Positions 7,310 to 14,852 of a stretch of DNA of 23,808 nt are shown here, piece by piece; position 1 is the stretch's first letter, and every line of letters starts with the position of its first letter. The stretch is from JBKJZO01 sp046715235 (lineage in GTDB: Bacteria; Actinomycetota; Actinomycetes; BP-191): positions 1-23,808 of the forward strand of contig JBKJZO010000111.1 of assembly GCA_046715235.1 (NCBI GenBank). Reading direction: 5' to 3'. Made by a program: the position numbers and the translations under genes. The notes under the pieces are model-generated. The model made no database searches. It saw only the letters and a list, made by a program, of their open reading frames with translations, and was not told the DNA's origin.

Positions 7310-10300
7310 CCGAAGCTGACGTGACGCCGGACGGCGACGAGGCGGTCGTGTCGCCCGAAGGGGACGAGGCCGACCGCGACCTCGTCCTGGGCTTCGCCCG
7401 GCTCGGGTTCGCCCGACCCGTCGACGCCGCGAGCGTGCTCGCGCGCCGGCCTGCGCTCTACGGCCACATGCTGGAGGCGGTTGCGGCCAGTGCCGACCCT
7501 GACCTGGCTCTCACGGCACTCGACCGGTTGATCGAGGCCGCTCCCGATCGGGACGACCTGCTCTCGGTTCTCGATCGTGATGACGACGTACGAGCGAGCG
7601 TCATCAACGTGCTTGCCACCTCCACCGCCCTGGGCGAGCACCTCGCGCGACACCCCGATTCATGGCACGGGCTGGCAGACCCCGATCTCGCCAGCAAGCG
7701 GCCGTCGGCGTCCGAGCTGCGGCGCAGCTTGCTCGAGGCGGTCGGCGCCGACGCGGACGCGGACGAGCCGCGCGCCGCGGGCGCTTCCGATGACGAGCTC
7801 GGCGCGCTGCGCATCAGCTATCGCAATGCTCTGCTGCGCCTTGCCGCCCGCGACGTCTCAGCCGAGCTCGACGTCGCGGAGGTCGCGGCCGAACTGGCCG
7901 ACCTCGCCGCAGCCGCGATCGAAGCCGCGCTGGCAATCGCCCGCGCCGGCCTGCCCCCGCGGTCCGAGCCGTGTCGCCTCGCGGTCATCGCGATGGGCAA
8001 GTGCGGCGGCCGCGAGCTCAACTACGTCAGCGACGTCGACGTCGTCTTCGTCGCCGAGGCGGTCAACGGCGGCGACGAGCAGTCGGCCCTCCGTACGGCG
8101 ACGCGCTTGGCCGAGGGACTCATCCGCGCCTGCGGCGCAAACACGTCTGAGGGCACGCTCTGGCCGGTCGATGCCGCGCTGCGGCCCGAGGGCAAGGCAG
8201 GTCCCCTGGTCCGAACGTTGGCAAGCCACGAGGCCTACTACCGTCGGTGGGCGAAGACCTGGGAATTCCAGGCGTTGCTCAAGGCGCGGCCGATAGCCGG
8301 CGACGCGGCACTTGGCGCGGCCTATACCGAACGCATCGCGCCGCTCGTGTGGTCTGCGGGGGAGCGGCCCGACTTCGTCGAGGACATCCGTTCGATGAAG
8401 CGCCGGGTCGAGGGCTCGATCCCGTCGTCGGAGGTTGACCGTCAGCTCAAGCTGGGCCCCGGCGGCCTGCGCGACGTCGAGTTCGCCGTACAGCTGCTGC
8501 AGCTCGTGCACGGACGTCTTGACGACGGCGTTCGCCAGCAGGGCACGCTCGCCGCGTTGCACGCGCTGAGCGAGCGGGGATATGTCGGCGAAGACGACGC
8601 CGCGAAGCTCGACGCGGCCTACCGCTTCCTGCGCAAGACCGAGCACCGGCTGCAGCTGCAGCGGCTCAGGCGCACGCATCTGATCCCGGCCGACCCCGCT
8701 TCCTTCCGCTGGCTGGCACGGTCGATGGGAGCCACCGACACGGCGCGGACGACCGCGGTCGAGCTCTGGCAACGCGAGCACCTGCGGCACGCGGTCGAGG
8801 TGCGCCGCCTGCACGAGAAGCTGTTCTACCGGCCGCTGCTGCAGGCGGTTTCGCGACTGCCTAGTGACACCGTTCGCCTCTCGCCGGAGGCGGCGACCGA
8901 GCGGCTCGAGGCATTGGGCTTCGCCGACCCGCGGGGTGCGCTGCGCCATCTCGAGGCGATGACGACTGGTCTGTCGCGGCGCTCGCAGATCCTGCGCACG
9001 ATGCTGCCGGTCATGCTCGGCTGGTTCGCCGACGCGCATGATCCCGACGCCGGGCTGCTGGCGTTCCGCCAGGTGTCCGACGAGCTCGGCGAGTCGCCGT
9101 GGTTCCTTGCCCTGCTGCGTGATTCCGATGTGGTCGCGGAGCGGCTGGCGCGGCTGCTGTCGGCCAGCAGGTACGTCGCCGACCTGCTCGCTCGGGCGCC
9201 CGAAGCGGTCGGCATCGTCGCGCGCGACGAGGAGCTGGTGCCGACGCAGCCCGACGCGTTGCGCGCTGAGCAAGCGTCCGTCGTACGCCGGCATGCCGAT
9301 CCCGAGACCGCCGTGGCGGCAGCCCGTGGGGTACGCCGGCACGAACTGTTGCGCGTCGCGTGTGCCGACCTGCTCGGGTTCCTCGACGTCCGCGCTGTCG
9401 GCGTCGCGCTGAGCGACGTCGCCGATGCGACTATCGCGTCAGCTCTCGACGTGGCGATGCGCAAAGTCCAGATCGAGCGCCGAGCACCCCTCGACGTGCG
9501 CTTCGCCGTCATCGGCATGGGCCGGCTCGGCGGGCGCGAGCAAGGCTACGGCTCCGACGCCGACGTCCTATTCGTGCACGATCCGCTGCCCGGCGTCCCC
9601 GACAACGAAGCCGCTGCTTCCGCGACCGCGGTAGCCAACGAGCTGCGCCGGCTGCTCGCCCTGCCAGCACCCGACCCACCGCTCACCATCGACGCCGACC
9701 TTCGCCCCGAGGGCAAGCAGGGTCCGTTGACTCGCAGCATTGCGTCGTTCGCGAAGTACTACGAACGCTGGTCGCTTGTGTGGGAGGCACAAGCCTTGCT
9801 GCGCGCGCGATTCGTCGCCGGCGATCTCGAGCTCGGCACCCAGTTCGAGCAGCTCATCGCGCCGGTGCGCTGGCCCGAAGCCTTCGGCCCGTTCGAGCTG
9901 CGCGAGGTCCGGCGCATCAAGGCCAGAGTCGAAACCGAACGCCTTCATGGGGGGGCGGAGCGCACCCGGCATATGAAGCTGGGCCCCGGTGGCCTGTCCG
10001 ATGTCGAATGGACCGTGCAGCTGCTGCAACTCCAGTACGCGCACGAGATCCGCGGACTGCGGACGACGTCGACTCCCGATGCGCTCTACTCCGCGGCGCA
10101 AGCCACACTCATCGACGGTGCCGACGCGCACATCCTCATGCAGGCATGGCAGCTCGTTGCCGACAGTCGCAACGCGGTGATGCTGGTCAAGGGCCGCGCT
10201 GCTGACATGCTGCCTGATGACGCGCGCGCGATCGCGGGTGTTGCCCGCGCACTGGGCTATCCGGCGGGCAGCCGCAGCCAGTTCATGGAAGATTACCGGC

Positions 10301-10350
10301 GGGCGACCCGGCGGGCGCGAACCGTTGTGGAGAGGGTGTTCTACGGGTGA
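7306..10350 (+). CDS. glnE: Bifunctional glutamine synthetase adenylyltransferase / adenylyl-removing enzyme
   Basis: GlnE attaches AMP to a tyrosine of GSI-type glutamine synthetase to lower its activity and removes it again when nitrogen is scarce. The 1014-residue product has two nucleotidyltransferase halves, as the family requires. The N-terminal one has MGKCGGRELNYVSDVD (about 230-245) and the C-terminal one has MGRLGGREQGYGSDAD (about 738-753). Each is followed by a LRPEGK block and a GPGGL(R/S)DVE(F/W) block, the regulatory and helical linkers. Both acidic metal-binding pairs are intact, so both activities should be present. Length matches actinobacterial GlnE (about 1000 residues). 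GTG 7306 was chosen because it forms a GTGA overlap with the upstream gene. The acidic first 25 residues (rich in Asp and Glu) are not conserved core. Confidence 0.95.
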   Translation: MTEADVTPDGDEAVVSPEGDEADRDLVLGFARLGFARPVDAASVLARRPALYGHMLEAVAASADPDLALTALDRLIEAAPDRDDLLSVLDRDDDVRASVINVLATSTALGEHLARHPDSWHGLADPDLASKRPSASELRRSLLEAVGADADADEPRAAGASDDELGALRISYRNALLRLAARDVSAELDVAEVAAELADLAAAAIEAALAIARAGLPPRSEPCRLAVIAMGKCGGRELNYVSDVDVVFVAEAVNGGDEQSALRTATRLAEGLIRACGANTSEGTLWPVDAALRPEGKAGPLVRTLASHEAYYRRWAKTWEFQALLKARPIAGDAALGAAYTERIAPLVWSAGERPDFVEDIRSMKRRVEGSIPSSEVDRQLKLGPGGLRDVEFAVQLLQLVHGRLDDGVRQQGTLAALHALSERGYVGEDDAAKLDAAYRFLRKTEHRLQLQRLRRTHLIPADPASFRWLARSMGATDTARTTAVELWQREHLRHAVEVRRLHEKLFYRPLLQAVSRLPSDTVRLSPEAATERLEALGFADPRGALRHLEAMTTGLSRRSQILRTMLPVMLGWFADAHDPDAGLLAFRQVSDELGESPWFLALLRDSDVVAERLARLLSASRYVADLLARAPEAVGIVARDEELVPTQPDALRAEQASVVRRHADPETAVAAARGVRRHELLRVACADLLGFLDVRAVGVALSDVADATIASALDVAMRKVQIERRAPLDVRFAVIGMGRLGGREQGYGSDADVLFVHDPLPGVPDNEAAASATAVANELRRLLALPAPDPPLTIDADLRPEGKQGPLTRSIASFAKYYERWSLVWEAQALLRARFVAGDLELGTQFEQLIAPVRWPEAFGPFELREVRRIKARVETERLHGGAERTRHMKLGPGGLSDVEWTVQLLQLQYAHEIRGLRTTSTPDALYSAAQATLIDGADAHILMQAWQLVADSRNAVMLVKGRAADMLPDDARAIAGVARALGYPAGSRSQFMEDYRRATRRARTVVERVFYG

Positions 10351-11246
10351 CAGTAAGCCTCGCACCGGCGGAGTCCCGGTTCGTCGCCGCCGAAGGCGTG
10401 CGGTTCCACCTGTGGCGCGCCGATCCCAAGCGGCATCGCCGCACGACGCCCACACTGTTGCTGCACGGCGTACCGCAGACCGCCATTTGCTGGCGTGCCA
10501 TGGTGCCCGAGCTGGCGAAGGATCGGATCGTGCTGGCGCCCGACCTCAAGGGTCTGGGCGAGAGCGAGATGCGCGGGCCGTACGACGTCGCGACGATGGT
10601 CGACGAGCTCGCCGCGCTGGTGCTGCACGAGGTCGACGGACCGGTCGACGTCGTCGGGCACGACTGGGGTGGTGTCCTCGCGCTGCGACTGGCGGGCGCG
10701 CGCCCAGACCTGGTCCGGCGCCTCGTTGTCATCAACGCGCCCTACCACGACATCGATGTGCGACGGGCCCCGCACGTGCCGGCGTTCGCGGTGCCGTTCC
10801 TGCCGGAGGTCGCGTTCCGGCTCAGCGGCGAACGGCTGGTCCGGTACATGCTGCGCATGCCGTGGCGGACAGACCCGCCGCTGCCGCAGGAGATCGAGGA
10901 ACACTACGTCGCGGCGTACGCCGACCCGCATCGCACGGAGGCGATGCTGTCCTACTACCGGGCTGCTGCCAGGCCGGCTGCGGTACGCGCGGTCCGCAAA
11001 CTTGCCCGGCGCGCCGCCCGCCGGCCCCAGCCTGCTCGCGCGCCCTCGCGCATCCGCGTCGAACGCAGTCTGGTGTTGTGGGGCGCAGCTGATCCGGTGC
11101 TGCCGATCTCCGTCGGCGAAGCCGTCGTCCGCGATCTCGGCGCTAACTGCTCGATGGTGACGTTGCCGGGCGTGGGACATTTCGCGCCTGAGGAAGCGCC
11201 CACGACCGTCGTACCGACCGTTGCGGAGTTCCTGCGCGCTAAGTAG
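10347..11246 (+). CDS. Alpha/beta hydrolase, epoxide hydrolase / dehalogenase-like
   Basis: The 299-residue protein is an alpha/beta-hydrolase. LLLHGVPQT (H40-G41) forms the oxyanion hole and VVGHDWGG gives an aspartate nucleophile (D106) rather than serine. GVGHFAPEE near the C-terminus carries the catalytic histidine. An Asp nucleophile in GHDWGG is typical of epoxide hydrolases, haloalkane dehalogenases and fluoroacetate dehalogenases, so one of these reactions is likely; the substrate is not evident. A run of Arg and Ala residues (about 206-232) lies in the cap-to-core connection. The GTG overlaps the last bases of glnE (GTGA at 10347-10350), so it is co-translated with glnE. Its 3' end overlaps the convergent phosphatase gene by eight bases. 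Confidence 0.85.
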   Translation: MTVSLAPAESRFVAAEGVRFHLWRADPKRHRRTTPTLLLHGVPQTAICWRAMVPELAKDRIVLAPDLKGLGESEMRGPYDVATMVDELAALVLHEVDGPVDVVGHDWGGVLALRLAGARPDLVRRLVVINAPYHDIDVRRAPHVPAFAVPFLPEVAFRLSGERLVRYMLRMPWRTDPPLPQEIEEHYVAAYADPHRTEAMLSYYRAAARPAAVRAVRKLARRAARRPQPARAPSRIRVERSLVLWGAADPVLPISVGEAVVRDLGANCSMVTLPGVGHFAPEEAPTTVVPTVAEFLRAK

Positions 11247-12138
11247 CGACGCTCGCGACCTCGTGCGGCCGCTCCAGAGCCAGCTCCACTGCGGGCTGGC
11301 CGGAGAGCAGTCGCTGGGTGAGGAATCCCAGCCAGAGGGCGACGATGCCGCCGGCGGCGTCCAGCCAGAAGTGGTTGGCGGTCGCGACGATCACGAACAT
11401 CGTGATGACCGGGTAGATGGCACCCAGCACGCGGACCCAGCGATGCGGCGAGAGCGAAATGAGCGCGTACGCCGACCAGATCGACCACGCGACGTGCATC
11501 GAGGGCATCGCGGCGAACTGGTTGGACACTGCTGCGACACCGCCCGATCCCCACGAGCCCCATGTTTCGAACTGCACGACGGTGTCGATGAAGCCGACCT
11601 GCGTCAGCATGCGCGGCGGCGCCAGTTCATAGAAGGTGTAGCCCAGGAGCGCGAACATGTTGGTGCTGTAGAGCGCGGTGCGCAGCCCGCGGTACTGCAG
11701 CGGGTGCCGCCGGTAGACCCAGACGAGCACGCCGATCGTCACGATGAAATGCGCCAGCGCGTACCAGTAGTTGGAGGCGACCGCGAGCCATTCGATGCCG
11801 GCCACGGCCTTGTTGACGCCGAGCTCGAAACCGGTGCCGATTGCCCGTTGGAAGTGCCAGATGTCGAGGGCGCGATTGCATGCCGCGGTCTGCAGTTGGC
11901 TCAGCAGCTGCTCTTGACCGCAATCGGCCGCGGTTGTGCTGCCCACCCGGTTGCGGACTTGGGAGTACATCGCATAGCTGATGAGGATGAAGGCGATTTC
12001 CTGCCACCACTTGGGTGACTTCCGCAGGCGCCACCGGCTCGGCAGCAGTCCCCAGCGCCCGGGCATCTGCGCTCGCGCCGGTCGCGCCGCGTGACTGTCG
12101 TCGCGCGTCGACCGGGGCTCATCCGAAGCCGACGACAT
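11239..12138 (-). CDS. PAP2/Aur1-family membrane phosphatase or phosphotransferase
   Basis: This 299-residue integral membrane protein carries the phosphatidic-acid-phosphatase type 2 signature in the form seen in Aur1/inositol-phosphotransferase-like proteins. ELAPPRM (171-177) precedes NQFAAMPSMHVAW (catalytic H215). ATANHFWLDAAGG follows, with H256 as the phosphohistidine-type nucleophile and D260 beside it. About six hydrophobic spans are visible (around 46-60, 120-140, 155-172, 213-228, 236-252 and 261-275). The family hydrolyses or transfers phosphate groups on lipid or polyprenyl substrates at the membrane. The first ~40 residues are polar and basic; an internal Met25 is an alternative start because no clear ribosome site precedes the first ATG. 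The gene is convergent with the hydrolase and divergent from the EamA gene. Confidence 0.85.
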   Translation of the reverse strand: MSSASDEPRSTRDDSHAARPARAQMPGRWGLLPSRWRLRKSPKWWQEIAFILISYAMYSQVRNRVGSTTAADCGQEQLLSQLQTAACNRALDIWHFQRAIGTGFELGVNKAVAGIEWLAVASNYWYALAHFIVTIGVLVWVYRRHPLQYRGLRTALYSTNMFALLGYTFYELAPPRMLTQVGFIDTVVQFETWGSWGSGGVAAVSNQFAAMPSMHVAWSIWSAYALISLSPHRWVRVLGAIYPVITMFVIVATANHFWLDAAGGIVALWLGFLTQRLLSGQPAVELALERPHEVASVAT

Positions 12139-12305
12139 CTGCGCATGATCGCACGCGGGGGAGGCATTTGCTCGCCAATCGGGGCCCTACCAGGTCGCTG
12201 CCGCGCTGCGTAACCGCTCGTGTACGGCGACCTGTCGCGGCGGGAGCAGGCCGACCTGCGGAGTGAGCTAGCGTCGAGTCCACGTCGGTCCAGGGAGTGC
12301 ATCGC
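12139..12305. promoter_or_regulatory. Divergent intergenic region between the PAP2 and EamA genes
   Basis: This 167-base gap must hold the promoters of both flanking genes. AGGTCGC near 12187 and GCGACCT near 12228 form a loose inverted repeat with a long loop. I see no clear -10/-35 pair or terminator. Confidence 0.3.
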
Positions 12306-13178
12306 GTGCCCCAGCTGCGCACGGACCACATCCCGGCGCCGCTGCTGGTGCTCGGTTCGATCGCCTCCGTTCAGGTGGGCGCCGGCATCGGCCGCACGCT
12401 GTTCGACGAGCTCGGTGCGCAGGGGGTCACGCTCTTCCGCATCGGGCTGGCGGCGCTGCTGCTTCTCGCCATTGCCCGGCCGCGGATCCGGCGATGGTCG
12501 CGCGCGCAGTGGCGGGCCGCGGCCGTCTTCGGGGTGGCCATGGCGGGGATGAACTCGCTCTTCTACCAGTCGCTGCGGACCGTCCCGCTCGGCATCGCAG
12601 TCACGGTCGAGTTCATCGGGCCGCTCGCCGTCGCCCTCGTGCAGACGAGGCGCGCACTCGACGTGCTGTGGGGGTTGGTCGCCGCCACCGGGGTGGTGCT
12701 ACTCGGCCTCGAGCGCACCGCCGACGTACCGCTGCGCGGTCTGCTGTTCGCCTTCGGGGCGGGCCTGTTCTGGGCTGCGTACATCTTCGCGGGGGCGTCG
12801 TTGGGTCAGGCGCTTCCCGGCTTGGACGGGCTCGCGGTCGCGCTGGCGGTCGCGACGGTCCTCGTCCTTCCGTTTGGCGTGCACGGTGCCGCGGGGGTCG
12901 TCGAGCGGCCTTCGCTGCTCCTGGCCGCGGCCGGCGTGGCTGTCCTGTCGTCGGCTCTGCCCTACGGACTGGAGATCGGCGCGCTGCGACGCCTGCCCAC
13001 ACGGGTGTTCGGAATCCTGATGAGCCTGGAGCCGGCCGCCGGCGCGATCGCGGGCTTCGTCATCCTCGGGCAGCGGCTGCGAGCGCTGCAGCTGGTCGCC
13101 ATCGCGTTGGTCTGCGTCGCGAGCGCCGCGGTTACGGCGACCGGCCGGAGCCAGCGAGCGCTGCCACCCCTCGACTGA
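12306..13178 (+). CDS. EamA-family (RhtA-like) transporter
   Basis: The ~290-residue protein is almost wholly hydrophobic, with about ten predicted membrane spans arranged as two EamA halves. LLVLGSIASVQVGAGIGRTL and FRIGLAALLLLAIARP start the first half. FAFGAGLFWAAYIFAGASLG and ILMSLEPAAGAIAGFVILGQ mark the second; LEPAAGA is typical of RhtA-type threonine/homoserine exporters. It probably exports an amino acid or a related metabolite. The frame allows a GTG at 12297, but the ribosome site AGGGAG (12292-12297) overlaps that codon. GTG 12306 sits eight bases after the site and is therefore preferred. A hairpin follows the stop codon. The next 1 kb is decayed, so it is probably monocistronic. 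Confidence 0.88.
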   Translation: MPQLRTDHIPAPLLVLGSIASVQVGAGIGRTLFDELGAQGVTLFRIGLAALLLLAIARPRIRRWSRAQWRAAAVFGVAMAGMNSLFYQSLRTVPLGIAVTVEFIGPLAVALVQTRRALDVLWGLVAATGVVLLGLERTADVPLRGLLFAFGAGLFWAAYIFAGASLGQALPGLDGLAVALAVATVLVLPFGVHGAAGVVERPSLLLAAAGVAVLSSALPYGLEIGALRRLPTRVFGILMSLEPAAGAIAGFVILGQRLRALQLVAIALVCVASAAVTATGRSQRALPPLD

Positions 13179-13181
13179 CGG

Positions 13182-13204
13182 CCGGAAACGATGCCGGTTT
13201 CCGG
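13182..13204 (+). terminator. Hairpin terminator of the EamA gene
   Basis: CCGGAAAC (13182-13189) and GTTTCCGG (13197-13204) are a perfect 8-bp inverted repeat with a 7-base loop, starting three bases after the EamA stop. No T run follows, as is common in high-GC actinobacteria. Confidence 0.6.
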
Positions 13205-13270
13205 GGGGATTCCCGAGCGGCCGGCATGGTACTTTCCGCCGATGCACCAGCCCCCACAGAGTTCGGCCTG

Positions 13271-13417
13271 ATGGCGCACGAGCAAGATCCGCGTGCCTTG
13301 CGCCAGCGGCTGACCCCCCAGGGCCTGCAGCGGAGGGTTCTCGACGCGGGGCTTGTCGTCGCCGCAACCGGTGTGCTCGCGCTGTTCTCGTCGTACCGTG
13401 GCTGTTTCATCTGCTGA
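13271..13417 (+). pseudogene. Short reading frame with one membrane span, probably a gene fragment
   Basis: A 48-codon frame starts at ATG 13271 with a charged N-terminus (MAHEQDPRALRQRL) and one hydrophobic segment (VLDAGLVVAATGVLALF). It then stops where the glycosyltransferase remnant begins in another frame. It may be the N-terminal stump of a membrane protein in the same decayed locus, or a chance frame. I do not recognise a family. Confidence 0.25.
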
Positions 13418-13628
13418 CCGGACGTCGACTCGACTTCGGCAACTTCAGTCTCCTCCCGGCGCCCGCGCTCACGCGTATGACTCACGTCGGGACCTCTGGA
13501 ACAACTACCCCGCCGCACTGATGCGCTCGCGCGTCGGGATCATCAGGGTGCCGGTCGATCGCAAACCACGCTACGCCGGCGAGTCGCAAATGAACTTCGT
13601 CAGCCTGGTCAATCACGGCCTCGGCGCT
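13381..13628 (+). pseudogene. Remnant of a family 2 glycosyltransferase (C-terminal part)
   Basis: The piece reads PWLFHLLTGRRLDFGNFSLL and onward to TRMTHV in one frame (13381-13488). It continues in another frame from 13491 as DLWNNYPAALMRSR, then RVPVDRKPRYAGESQMNFVS and LVNHGLGA. Together these match the conserved C-terminal stretch of GT2 glycosyltransferases, where GNFSLLP, LWNN-PA-L-RSR, R-YAG-S-MN and HGL occur in this order. One base is missing between 13486 and 13491, which breaks the frame. The catalytic N-terminal GT-A domain and the membrane segments that normally follow HGL are absent, so the gene is dead. The original enzyme probably moved a sugar to a lipid or polyprenyl acceptor; this is inference from the family. 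Confidence 0.6.
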
Positions 13629-13709
13629 GGCCAACCGCACGACGGTTCCGCTCGTGCCGAGCCTGATCAGCTCTCAGTACATCCGGCCGGTGGTCCGAGT
13701 GGGTCGGCC

Positions 13710-14034
13710 GTGACCGACGACTCGTTCCAGTACGCCGGCTCCGAAGTCGAAGTGTTCGCCGGTGCCGCAAACTGGCGCAGCTACTGGTGCAGCCGTGCGC
13801 GGCCGTACGTCGGCCGGCGGGTTCTCGAAGTAGGCGCGGGCATCGGCTCGGTGACGCGCTCCCTGTGGACCGCTGTCGCCCTTCGACAAGGCGATCGGTC
13901 ACTACCGGCGTTACGACAAGCGTTCGATCTCCCGGGTGAGGCCGCCGGACTGCTTCGAGACGCAAGTCATTGCTGACGGTCTGGCGCAAGAGCGACCAAG
14001 CGAGATAGCGAACTGTGTGTCTGGCACGTGGTGA
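13710..14034 (+). pseudogene. Remnant of a SAM-dependent class I methyltransferase
   Basis: A GTG at 13710 begins TDDSFQYAGSEVEVFAGAAN, followed by WRSYWCSRARPYVGRRVLEV and GAGIGSVTRSLW. VLEVGAGIGSVT is the SAM-binding motif I. The frame is then lost. From 13873, in another frame, the text resumes as LSPFDKAIGHYRRYDKRSI, a block normally found roughly 100 residues later in this type of methyltransferase. So there is both an internal deletion and a frameshift. The second piece stays open to a TGA at 14032-14034, inside the palindromic repeat. The enzyme cannot be active. It lay beside the glycosyltransferase remnant, so the two were probably part of one glycan or lipid modification locus. Confidence 0.6.
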
Positions 14035-14061
14035 TAGCAACGTGCCAGCCGCACAGTTCGC
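14008..14061. repeat. Long imperfect palindrome, copy 1 of a dispersed element
   Basis: A 21-base left arm (14008-14028) and a 21-base right arm (14041-14061) pair at 19 positions around a 12-base loop. Read on the minus strand, the element begins GAACTGTGCGGCTGGC, has GCTATCAC in the loop and ends in CCAG followed by CACAGTTC. The same layout recurs at 23713-23761 with a 16-base identical arm. It lies at the end of the decayed region and upstream of the response regulator gene. The rest of the gap to 14171 shows nothing I recognise. Confidence 0.65.
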
Positions 14062-14171
14062 CCAAACTCCCGCGCTCATCTGGCTTTCATCCTTCGGCGC
14101 GCACACTTCGGCATCACCGTGCGCCGCAGGTCGGTACCGTCACGGCGTACCGGTCTGGAAGCGTGGGTCGT

Positions 14172-14852
14172 ATGCGGGTTCTGGTTGTCGAGGACGAGCC
14201 GAAGCTGGCCGGGATCATCCGGCGCGGCCTCGAAGCCCATGGGCTCAGTGCCGACGTCGCGCACACCGGTGAAGACGCTTTGTGCAACGCGGGCGCGACC
14301 GAGTACTCGGCGATCGTTCTCGACCTGATGCTCCCCGACATAGACGGGTTCGAGGTCTGCCGCCAGTTGCGCGCGGCCGGCAACGACACGCCTGTTTTGA
14401 TGCTTACCGCGCGCACTGCGGTCGTGGACCGGGTAACCGGTCTCGACATCGGCGCGGACGACTACCTCGCGAAGCCATTCGCTCTCGACGAGTTGCTGGC
14501 GCGCTTGCGTGCTCTGGTACGGCGAGCGGCCGGCAAGTCGTCGCCCGTCATCGAGGTGGGCGACCTTCGGCTCGACCCCGCAGCGAGGACGGTGTCCCGC
14601 GGCGACGAGCCCATCGACCTCACCGCCAAGGAGTTCGCGATCCTCGAGGCGCTGATGCTGCGCGCCGGCCAGGTCCTGTCGAGGTTCGCGCTGCTCGAGT
14701 CGGCATGGGACGAGGAATACGAGAACCGCTCCAACGTCGTCGACGTCTACATCCGCTACCTGCGCGAGAAGATCGATCGCCCATTCGGTACGTCGTCGAT
14801 CGAGACCGTGCGCGGCGCGGGCTACCGCCTCAACGAATCGGCGAAGCCGTGA
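14172..14852 (+). CDS. OmpR/PhoB-family response regulator
   Basis: The 226-residue protein has a receiver domain with acidic pocket E7/D8, phospho-acceptor D51 (IVLDLMLPD), T79 (LMLTART) and K101 (LAKPFAL). The C-terminal winged-helix domain of the OmpR/PhoB type shows DLTAKEFAILEALM, SNVVDVYIRYLREKI and TVRGAGYRL. It would bind direct-repeat DNA when phosphorylated by the kinase encoded next. ATG 14172 was chosen because it begins the first strand of the receiver domain (RVLVVEDE) and is preceded by GGAAG at 14157-14161. The frame is open further upstream but only through the palindromic repeat region; an in-frame GTG at 14163 is an alternative. The stop overlaps the kinase GTG. Confidence 0.95.
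   Translation: MRVLVVEDEPKLAGIIRRGLEAHGLSADVAHTGEDALCNAGATEYSAIVLDLMLPDIDGFEVCRQLRAAGNDTPVLMLTARTAVVDRVTGLDIGADDYLAKPFALDELLARLRALVRRAAGKSSPVIEVGDLRLDPAARTVSRGDEPIDLTAKEFAILEALMLRAGQVLSRFALLESAWDEEYENRSNVVDVYIRYLREKIDRPFGTSSIETVRGAGYRLNESAKP

Noticed and set aside
12187..12235. AGGTCGC/GCGACCT inverted repeat between divergent genes
   Set aside because: Only 7 bases per arm with a loop of more than 30 bases; expected by chance at this GC level.
14282..14848. N-terminal extension of the histidine kinase frame
   Set aside because: Shadow of the response regulator gene; the membrane anchor begins right after GTG 14849.
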